From: Bacteroidota bacterium
GTDB lineage: Bacteria; Bacteroidota; Bacteroidia; Cytophagales; Cyclobacteriaceae
Reading direction: 5' to 3'
Length of the DNA stretch: 64,000 nt
Assembly (NCBI GenBank): GCA_024280115.1
Contig: JAJRQT010000087.1
Coordinates: 1 to 64,000, forward strand
Part shown: positions 1-6,843 of the stretch, piece after piece
Layout of the letters: each line of letters starts with the position of its first letter
Numbering within the stretch: the stretch's first letter is position 1
Made by a program: the position numbers and the translations under genes
Notes under the pieces: model-generated
What the model was told of the DNA's origin: nothing
Databases searched by the model: none
The model's input: the letters and a program-made list of their open reading frames with translations, nothing else

Positions 1-126
1 GAAGAATTCGCCTTTTTTTCAAATAAATAAAAATTAACCATGGGGAGAAAACTAAAACTTTTACCTCGCAAGAGGTATATTCCCCATCCTGAAATTTCAT
101 TACCAAAAATCTGATTTTTTTCTTAG
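1..126. other. Non-coding left edge
   Basis: All three forward frames close within this stretch and no reverse frame gives a recognisable protein. It holds no gene I can support. It lies directly before a fragment of a membrane-transporter coding sequence, so it may be the site where that gene was broken. Confidence 0.5.
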
Positions 127-282
127 GTTAACGACTATGGTCCTATGACGAACGCACTCGCTCCGGTATTAACGGTAATTATTTCCTTATTGATATACCG
201 CGTAATTCCTGAGATAAATATTGTCATAGGTATTATGCTCGCAATTGGCTCGGCATTTTTACTGGCGCTTGAAGAAGAATAG
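127..282 (+). pseudogene. C-terminal remnant of a DMT/EamA-like membrane transporter
   Basis: The frame ending at the stop 280-282 reads as about 51 residues. It has a Pro/Ala-rich start (YGPMTNALAPVLTVI), two hydrophobic helices split by a short RVIPEIN turn, and an acidic EEE tail. This is how the last two helices of drug/metabolite (EamA) transporters look, but the family is about 290 residues long. An in-frame stop lies at 124-126, and upstream frames are closed too, so the rest of the gene is missing or frameshifted. An ATG at 145 could start a 45-residue peptide, but a free-standing product is unlikely. The family is inferred from pattern only. Confidence 0.45.
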
Positions 283-307
283 AATATGACTAAGTAATTC
301 AATTAAA

Positions 308-1252
308 ATGAAAGAAAAAAAATATGATGCGATCGTTGTCGGTGAATTAAATGTTGACATCATTTTAAATGACATAGACTCATTTCCCGAAATAGGAAAA
401 GAAAAGCTGGCTGGTAAAATGGACACAACTTTAGGTAGTTCATCCGCTATTTTTGCCAGCAACCTGAGCAGTCTTGGTACCAGGGTAGGATTCATTGGTA
501 AAATAGGCCAGGACCAGAACGGAGAGATTGTCCTGAGTAGTTTTCAAAAAAAAGGAGTAGATACGAGCATGATTATAAGAAGCCAAGAGTATAATACAGG
601 CGCTACCATCGTACTGAATTTTGATGAAGATCGGGCTAACATCACTTATCCCGGAGCCATGGAACATCTCGTTTATGATGATATATCTACCGAACTATTG
701 ATGTCTGCAAAGCATCTTCATTTTTCGTCATTCTTTTTTCAACCGGGTATAAAACCCGACCTGGTCAAATTATTTAAAAAAGCTAAATCGCTCGGTTTGA
801 CTACCTCCCTCGACCCACAATGGGATCCTGCAGAAACATGGGATTTTGACTATGCCAAAATTCTCCCCTATATCGATATCTTTTTGCCCAATGAAGGAGA
901 ATTGAAAAATATTTCCGGAACGAATAACCTCAATGACGCGATAAATATCATTCTGGAATTTTGCAATATTTTAGTAGTGAAAAACGGGAGTCATGGATCT
1001 ACTATTTACCATGAAGGAAAGGTCACTCATGAGAAGCCATTCTTAAATACCTCGGTAGTTGATGCAATTGGTGCCGGAGACAGTTTCAATGCTGGCTTTA
1101 TTCATAAATTTATTAAAAATAGTCCGTTGCAAGAATGCCATCTATTTGGCAATCTCATGGGGGCTGTAAATACAACAAGATCCGGAGGTACAGCGGCATT
1201 TGATGATTTTGATAGTATAATGGAAATTGCCCATTCGAAATTTGGTTACTGA
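308..1252 (+). CDS. PfkB-family carbohydrate kinase
   Basis: This 314-residue cytosolic kinase should phosphorylate a sugar or sugar phosphate with ATP. The ribokinase fold shows in the N-terminal VVGELNVDII strand, the Gly/Ser-rich sugar-binding segment GSSSAIFASNLSSLG (residues about 43-57) and the C-terminal anion-hole signature DAIGAGDSFNAGF, whose Asp in GAGD is the family's catalytic base. Length and both signatures are intact. A class II aldolase follows 126 bp downstream on the same strand, then a GH36 enzyme. The pair would phosphorylate and cleave a ketose phosphate, for example tagatose- or fructose-phosphate; the exact substrate is inference. Fructokinase or an adenosine-kinase-like role cannot be excluded. 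Confidence 0.85.
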   Translation: MKEKKYDAIVVGELNVDIILNDIDSFPEIGKEKLAGKMDTTLGSSSAIFASNLSSLGTRVGFIGKIGQDQNGEIVLSSFQKKGVDTSMIIRSQEYNTGATIVLNFDEDRANITYPGAMEHLVYDDISTELLMSAKHLHFSSFFFQPGIKPDLVKLFKKAKSLGLTTSLDPQWDPAETWDFDYAKILPYIDIFLPNEGELKNISGTNNLNDAINIILEFCNILVVKNGSHGSTIYHEGKVTHEKPFLNTSVVDAIGAGDSFNAGFIHKFIKNSPLQECHLFGNLMGAVNTTRSGGTAAFDDFDSIMEIAHSKFGY

Positions 1253-1279
1253 AAACAATCTCACAAAACGAATTCTATT

Positions 1280-1353
1280 GGTTCAACGGTTCAGTGATTT
1301 TTATTTGATGATTCTGGATTCATTTGCAACCGTGAACGTTGAACCTTATAACC
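1280..1353. repeat. Inverted GTTC/GAAC array upstream of the aldolase
   Basis: The left arm 1280-1296 (GGTTCAACGGTTCAGTG) is an imperfect inverted copy of the right arm at 1328-1345 (AACCGTGAACGTTGAACC), and a TAACC unit follows to 1353. The motif GAAC/TAAC recurs every 7-8 bp. A related element sits at 2212-2292, on the other side of the aldolase gene. Confidence 0.5.
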
Positions 1354-1378
1354 TTAATTTTTAATAAATTCAAAATAA

Positions 1379-2200
1379 ATGAAGCTTCAAGATAAATTTG
1401 TGGAACTGGTAAAACAAAAGAAAGGATTACTGGCAACTAATTTTTACAATTATGAAACCCTGAGCGGGATTTTAAGTGCAGCTTCCGAACTTCAACTTCC
1501 CATCATCCTTCAGCTTACAAAAAGTTCGATTGATTACATGGGACTGAATATGGCAGTTTCTATGGCCAGAACCGCCTTAAAAGACTATGGAGTAGAGGGT
1601 TGGATTCACCTTGACCACGGCGACACTTACGATCTTGTTCAACGTTGTTTGGATGCAGGGTTTGACTCGGTGATGATTGATGCTAGTGAACAATCATTTG
1701 ACGCTAATGTAGCCATCACTAAAGATGTCGTTAATCTAGCCTTAAAATATGAAGCAAATGTCGAGGCAGAATTAGGCTTTGTGGCTAAACTTGGACAGTC
1801 ACTTGAAAACGGTGGTTTTACTCAACCGGATGAAGCCCGGAAATTTGTAAAAGAAACCAATGTAAATGCACTGGCAATTGCAATAGGTACTGCTCATGGA
1901 TTTTATAAAACAAAGCCAGAGCTACAGATGGAATTGTTGAGTAAAATCCACAAGATAACAGATGCAACTTTAGTACTACACGGTGGATCGGGTGTTCCAC
2001 ATAAAGATTTATCAGAAACTATTGACCGGGGGATTTGTAAGATAAACCTTGCGACCGAGATTAAAAACATCTTTATGCTTACTCTGAAAAATCAATTGGC
2101 CAGTATGAATGAAATTGATTTAAGAAAAGTATTTCCACTTGCTACTCGGGCAGTCACCGGCCTGGTAAAAGAAAAACTACGCGTAGTCAATAGGTTATAA
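1379..2200 (+). CDS. Class II ketose-bisphosphate aldolase (GatY/KbaY/Fba-like)
   Basis: This 273-residue Zn-dependent aldolase would split a ketose 1,6-bisphosphate (fructose, tagatose or a similar sugar) into dihydroxyacetone phosphate and an aldehyde. Family motifs are present in order: HLDHGD (residues about 78-83, catalytic Asp and Zn-binding His), the acidic segment EAELG, GTAHGFYK (second Zn His) and LVLHGGSGV (third Zn His plus the phosphate-binding Gly loop). The length is normal. It follows the PfkB kinase and precedes the GH36 gene, consistent with a short catabolic operon, but repeat elements fill both gaps. Which bisphosphate it uses cannot be told from sequence alone. Confidence 0.87.
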   Translation: MKLQDKFVELVKQKKGLLATNFYNYETLSGILSAASELQLPIILQLTKSSIDYMGLNMAVSMARTALKDYGVEGWIHLDHGDTYDLVQRCLDAGFDSVMIDASEQSFDANVAITKDVVNLALKYEANVEAELGFVAKLGQSLENGGFTQPDEARKFVKETNVNALAIAIGTAHGFYKTKPELQMELLSKIHKITDATLVLHGGSGVPHKDLSETIDRGICKINLATEIKNIFMLTLKNQLASMNEIDLRKVFPLATRAVTGLVKEKLRVVNRL

Positions 2201-2211
2201 AGAACTAAGGA

Positions 2212-2292
2212 GGTTTGGGTTCACTAGTATAAGATTGTTGTACTAACCGTGAACTCTGAACCATTGAACTTTTAACCCTGAACCAATTAACC
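2212..2292. repeat. Second inverted GTTC/GAAC array
   Basis: The left arm GGTTTGGGTTCAC (2212-2224) is an imperfect inverted copy of GTGAACTCTGAACC (2249-2262). Further GAAC or TAAC units continue every 7-8 bp to 2292, just before the GH36 start. It is related in sequence and layout to the array at 1280-1353. Confidence 0.5.
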
Positions 2293-2334
2293 TTTTTATT
2301 GATAAATAATGTGATAAACCATATTAATTCTACA

Positions 2335-4380
2335 ATGATGTTTAGAATCCACTTTTATTTGACCCTTCTTTTACTTTCTGTTTTATTCAGCTGCCAGACA
2401 AATCAAAAAAAGGAACCTGGAATTATCAATCATGGAAACATTAGAATAGAATTCAATAACAAAATGCAGAGCAGGGTAAACGCAAATTATAACAACGCTG
2501 CGGATTTAATGACAGACTTTCAATATTCGGAATATCTGGAAACTGCCAATGACACATTCAAAGAATTTGAACTGGATAAAATAACTACATCGCAAAATAA
2601 CGATGGAGTAAAATGGACGATAATCAGTGCTAAAACAAGCGAAACTAACTCTTTACAAAAAGTTATTACAGTCGAAAGTTTTCAGAATTTTCCAGATCTA
2701 CTTACCATGCAAGTCAGCTATATTAATCACGGTAACGCTGACATCACTGTGAAAAAATGGGTTAATCATGGATATAAAATAAATAGCAATGGAGATACTC
2801 CGCCTTTCTGGTCTTTTCAGGGAGGATCCTACGAATCACGGCCGGATTGGGTGCTTCCTTTAGAAACCGGTTTTTCCCAGGAGAATTACCTTGGAATGAA
2901 CGCCAGCGATTACGGCGGTGGAATTCCAGTCACAGACATTTGGAGAAAGGATGTGGGAATTGCCATAGGGCACCTTGCTCCTGTACCTAAACTTGTTTCG
3001 CTCCCGGTAATAATGAATGAACCCGGAAATGTTGAAATCGGAGTGCATTATGAGAGAGAATCCATATTAAGACCAGGCGACTCACTGAAAACATTTCGCA
3101 CATTTATACAGGTTCACCAGGGAGATTATTTCCAATCTCTGAAACAATTTTCATTGTTGATGCAAAAAGAAGGTTTGGAATTCGTTGAATCCGAAGCTGC
3201 GGCTTATGAACCTATTTGGTGCGCCTGGGGTTATGAGCGGCAATTTAATGTTGATGAGATCCTTGGTACTTTACCGAAAGTTAAGGAACTGGGAATTAAG
3301 TGGGCAGTGCTTGATGACGGCTTCCAAATTGCGGAGGGTGACTGGGATGTAAATCCTGAAAAGTTTCCGGGAGGTGATGCAGACATGATAAAATTCGTGG
3401 ATAAAATCCATTCATACGGACTTAAAGCCAAGTTGTGGTGGGCTCCTTTAGCAGTAGATCCGGGGACTAAATTATTGCATGAAAACCCAGATATTATTTT
3501 ACTCAACGAGGACGGGTCACCGAGAGATATCAGTTGGTGGGACAGTTACTATATGTCCCCGGCTATTCCATTTACCATCGAACATACAAAGGAAATGATT
3601 ACCAAATTTTTAGATACTTGGGGATATGACGGATTAAAAATGGATGGTCAGCATATGAATGGTGTGCCCCCTGATTACAACTCGTCACATAACCTGGATT
3701 ACCCTGAATTGTCGGTTGAAAAATTACCGGAATTCTTTCAAACCATTTATAATACAGCCCGAGACATAAAACCTCACGCTGTGATTGAAAATTGTCCATG
3801 TGGCACCACATGTTCATTTTATAACATGCCAAGTATGAACCAATCGGTAAGTTCTGATCCGATGAGTTCCTGGCAAATCAGGTTAAAAGGAAAAACATTT
3901 AAAGCATTGATGGGGAAAACCGCTTACTATGGTGATCATGTAGAGTTAAGCGATGGCGGAAACGATTTTGCAAGTTCTTTTGGTATCGGGGCTGTTTTGG
4001 GAACAAAATTTACCTGGCCAAAGGACAATCCACATCAATCGGAAAGTTTCCTGTTAACTCCGGAAAAAGAAAAAGTCTGGAAAAAGTGGTTTAGTTTATA
4101 TAACCAAAAGATGCTTTCCAGAGCGCCTTATATAGGAAACCTTTACGACATTGGGTATGATAAACCCGAAACACATGTAGTCAAAAAAGACGACACTATG
4201 TATTATGCATTTTATGCAAATAATTGGGACTCGGAAATTGAACTTAGAGGGTTACAGAATAAAAAGTACCAGGTTATAGATTATATAAATGAAAAGGATT
4301 ATGGAATAGTCGATGGGTCCGATCCAAAATTAAAGGTGTCTTTTGAAAAGTTTCTGCTCTTGGAGGTAATCCCAAAATAG
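2335..4380 (+). CDS. GH36-like alpha-galactosidase lipoprotein
   Basis: This 681-residue exported glycosidase belongs to the GH36/melibiase clan, which hydrolyses alpha-galactosides with retention. The frame opens at a TTG (2299), but the ATG at 2335 is preferred because it starts a clean lipoprotein signal (hydrophobic LTLLLLSVLF, then Ser-Cys). An N-terminal beta-sandwich covers roughly residues 30-280. The TIM barrel begins near the WCAWGYER and LDDGFQ motifs. The nucleophile is Asp437 in GLKMDG and the acid/base is probably Asp508 in SVSSDP, about 70 residues apart as in the family. It ends 14 bp from a convergent amidohydrolase. Other alpha-glycosidase specificities in this clan are possible. 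Confidence 0.85.
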   Translation: MMFRIHFYLTLLLLSVLFSCQTNQKKEPGIINHGNIRIEFNNKMQSRVNANYNNAADLMTDFQYSEYLETANDTFKEFELDKITTSQNNDGVKWTIISAKTSETNSLQKVITVESFQNFPDLLTMQVSYINHGNADITVKKWVNHGYKINSNGDTPPFWSFQGGSYESRPDWVLPLETGFSQENYLGMNASDYGGGIPVTDIWRKDVGIAIGHLAPVPKLVSLPVIMNEPGNVEIGVHYERESILRPGDSLKTFRTFIQVHQGDYFQSLKQFSLLMQKEGLEFVESEAAAYEPIWCAWGYERQFNVDEILGTLPKVKELGIKWAVLDDGFQIAEGDWDVNPEKFPGGDADMIKFVDKIHSYGLKAKLWWAPLAVDPGTKLLHENPDIILLNEDGSPRDISWWDSYYMSPAIPFTIEHTKEMITKFLDTWGYDGLKMDGQHMNGVPPDYNSSHNLDYPELSVEKLPEFFQTIYNTARDIKPHAVIENCPCGTTCSFYNMPSMNQSVSSDPMSSWQIRLKGKTFKALMGKTAYYGDHVELSDGGNDFASSFGIGAVLGTKFTWPKDNPHQSESFLLTPEKEKVWKKWFSLYNQKMLSRAPYIGNLYDIGYDKPETHVVKKDDTMYYAFYANNWDSEIELRGLQNKKYQVIDYINEKDYGIVDGSDPKLKVSFEKFLLLEVIPK

Positions 4381-4394
4381 TATCTGGAATACAC

Positions 4395-6146
4395 CTATTT
4401 TTCCATTGCATCACTCTGATACACAATTTTCCCATCTACAATTGTCATCAGTACATTTATATCCCTGATTTCATCTTCGGGACATGTCAGGATATCATTC
4501 GATAATACTGCAAGGTCAGCAAACTTGCCCGGTTCGATTGAGCCTTTCATATTTTCTTCAAAGGATTCATAGGCGTTATTGATTGTGTACATCCGGAGTG
4601 CCTGTTCCCTGGTTAAAGCCTCTCCAGGAACAATATTTGACCCCCTTTCGGTAGTTCGGGCCACGACTGCCCACATGGAAAGAAAAGGATTATACGGATT
4701 TATAGAGGCATATGAATCCAGTTTTACCATATGGTCTGATCCGCCATTCACAATGACTCCTGCCTCAAATAAAGATCTGTACGGATGGAATGTTTTAATC
4801 CTTTCTTCTCCCAATACTTTTTGCAACAGATCAGCATCCTTGTAGTACCAGGCCGGTTGCATATCAGCATACACTCCTAATTCCGACATAATCCGTATGG
4901 CCCTTTCATTGTAAAAATTACCATGAATAATAGAAAATCGTCTGTTTTTAATAGGTATGATTTTGTTTACTTCCTGATAGGCTGCGAGCAGGGTATCCAC
5001 ACCTCCGCCACCGGTTACATGCGAAGTGAATTTCCATCCCAGCTCAGCAGCTACGGTTACCATATTGACCAATGATTTTTCAGAAATCATTAAAACACCA
5101 CGATAATCGGGATCTGTTATACCATAAATATCTTTGCTGTTTTTTCCCCAGGGTTCTCGCAAAAAAGCGGTGCCCGTTAGGATCCCTCCATCTACTGTCG
5201 CTTTCAATGCCCCTACCCTCACCCATTGATCTCCGTCCCCTGTTTTATAGCCCAATTCTCCCAAAGCCGTGCGCATATCTTCTGTTGTCGCTTGAGGTGT
5301 AAAAGGAATTTTTATATTTTGAAAGACGCGAACTGTCAGCTCACCTCGATCTCTCAGGGCTTTATATAAATTGAGGTTTTCCGTTGTCCCTATTCCCGGG
5401 CACACGGATGTTATGCCTACTTCGTTGTACCTGTGCAGCATCTTTTTGAGGGCCTTCAATTTCACGATTTCTTCAAGATCTCTTTTTCCCTCCATTTTAA
5501 GTAACTTAAAAGCAGACCTTTGTATCAATCCATTTGGCAAACCGGTCTTTTCATCTTTTAATATACCGGGTTGATTAAAAGGACTTTTTATTCCGGAGTA
5601 AGAAAAAGCACTTGTATTGATTGTCCCACCGTAACTACCATTGAGAAAAACAGGATTATAAGGCGCAACCGAATCCAGCTCTGACAATGTCGGCGGTCTC
5701 ATCTCAATCATTCTTGTCGCAAAAAACTTCGGATGGATGATCCATTCTCCATCCTGTTTCGACTTTGCTTCATTGTAAATCCATGTAAGTAATTCATCAA
5801 TAGAATGTAGATCGGGTATTTTATAAAACAGTTCGCTTTGAGAAGCGGGGATTGGGTGTAAATGCCCTTCAATGATTCCTGGAATAGCTGTTCGTCCTTT
5901 AAGATCGATACGTTTTGCCGTGTTGGAATATATTTTTATTATTTCCTTATCAGAACCTACAGCAAGGAGCTTCCCATCTTTAATTGCAACCGCCTGAGCA
6001 ATAGAATTTTCCTTGTCAACCGTAACTATTTTTCCATTGAAGAGGATCAGGTCAGCATGCTGAGAAGAAGTTGTGCACTTTACAGTTAAAATTGAAAGTA
6101 TAATACCAAAGAAAAAAGAATACCGGCTTGAGAAGATCATTTTCAA
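4395..6146 (-). CDS. Lipoprotein amidohydrolase (YtcJ-like, amidohydrolase 3 family)
   Basis: This 583-residue metal-dependent amidohydrolase of the YtcJ type is anchored by a lipoprotein signal (lipobox TVKC, Cys24). The small N-terminal beta domain contains GKIVTVD. The metal motif is HLH (His95 and His97), and further His and Asp ligands are expected in SHVTGGGG and NGGSDH. The C-terminal composite domain ends with GKFADLAVLSNDIL and DGKIVY, typical of imidazolonepropionase-like hydrolases. Substrates of YtcJ proteins are mostly unknown, so only hydrolysis of an amide or cyclic amide can be proposed. The neighbour on this strand is a broken secreted-protein gene 105 bp upstream. Confidence 0.85.
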   Translation of the reverse strand: MKMIFSSRYSFFFGIILSILTVKCTTSSQHADLILFNGKIVTVDKENSIAQAVAIKDGKLLAVGSDKEIIKIYSNTAKRIDLKGRTAIPGIIEGHLHPIPASQSELFYKIPDLHSIDELLTWIYNEAKSKQDGEWIIHPKFFATRMIEMRPPTLSELDSVAPYNPVFLNGSYGGTINTSAFSYSGIKSPFNQPGILKDEKTGLPNGLIQRSAFKLLKMEGKRDLEEIVKLKALKKMLHRYNEVGITSVCPGIGTTENLNLYKALRDRGELTVRVFQNIKIPFTPQATTEDMRTALGELGYKTGDGDQWVRVGALKATVDGGILTGTAFLREPWGKNSKDIYGITDPDYRGVLMISEKSLVNMVTVAAELGWKFTSHVTGGGGVDTLLAAYQEVNKIIPIKNRRFSIIHGNFYNERAIRIMSELGVYADMQPAWYYKDADLLQKVLGEERIKTFHPYRSLFEAGVIVNGGSDHMVKLDSYASINPYNPFLSMWAVVARTTERGSNIVPGEALTREQALRMYTINNAYESFEENMKGSIEPGKFADLAVLSNDILTCPEDEIRDINVLMTIVDGKIVYQSDAMEK

Positions 6147-6251
6147 AGATAAAATGATTCTTTCAATATCACAGGTATTTCATACTACAAAAAAAGAATA
6201 TCAAATCTACCTCACCAAAGAATGAAAATTTTTCAGTATTTATCCATAAAT

Positions 6252-6804
6252 TCACTTGCTTGTGTTAGATCTGCCTTTCAACAAGTGAGCAGCCATAGGC
6301 ATCCACCCTTTATTTTGCGATTGATATTTTCTAATAAAAAGTCTCTGTTTCACCCACCTCTCCCTGAACATACTTTCAAATTCTTCCAAAGGACCCTCAA
6401 AGAAAATCCGTTCGCCTTTTATGGTTTGGTTTTCTCCAGGTTTTAAATCATGAAATATTGGGTCTGTATGAACGCATGGATGATTTGGGTTTCCTATAAA
6501 CGAATATGTATCCGTAAACCACTTGAACGCGATGAGATGCCCTTCAATTTGTGATTTTGTCAATACCACCGGTAAATCAGAGACCATTGGGCCATCCAAC
6601 CGACCCTGAATCCTTCTGCAACAGAAGCTGATTTTTCTGCTTTGGGAAATGGTATCCATCCTTGGCCCGGGATATGCACATATTTATTGTCATTTGATTT
6701 TTCATTGAACTCTTTAATTCCTCATCAGGCGACTGCGAAAAAAGAATGTTACTAAATAATAGCGTAACAATTGAACTCATAAGAATGGCTCTTCCTATTA
6801 ACAT
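6252..6804 (-). pseudogene. Secreted protein gene broken by two single-base deletions
   Basis: Three overlapping frames join into one plausible protein of about 180 residues. Frame A (from 6804) gives a signal peptide (IVTLLFSNILFSQS) and SPDEELK. One lost base near 6713-6715 (an A-run on the coding strand) moves reading to frame B, giving EFNEKSNDNKYVHIPGQGW and KAEKSASVAEGFRV. A second lost base near 6602-6604 moves to frame C, giving RLDGPMVSDLPVVLTKSQIE and a domain ending around GERIFFEGPLEEFESMF. Each segment reads as normal protein only in its own frame, which argues for decay or sequencing error rather than separate genes. I do not recognise the family. It lies between GH106 and the amidohydrolase on the same strand. 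Confidence 0.65.
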
Positions 6805-6843
6805 TTTCCGGTTTTTTAAATTTGGGAATCCTTAGGTTAATCT

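Noticed and set aside
2299-2334. TTG start of the GH36 frame
   Set aside because: The ATG at 2335 begins a proper lipoprotein signal; the 12 extra residues do not fit a signal peptide.
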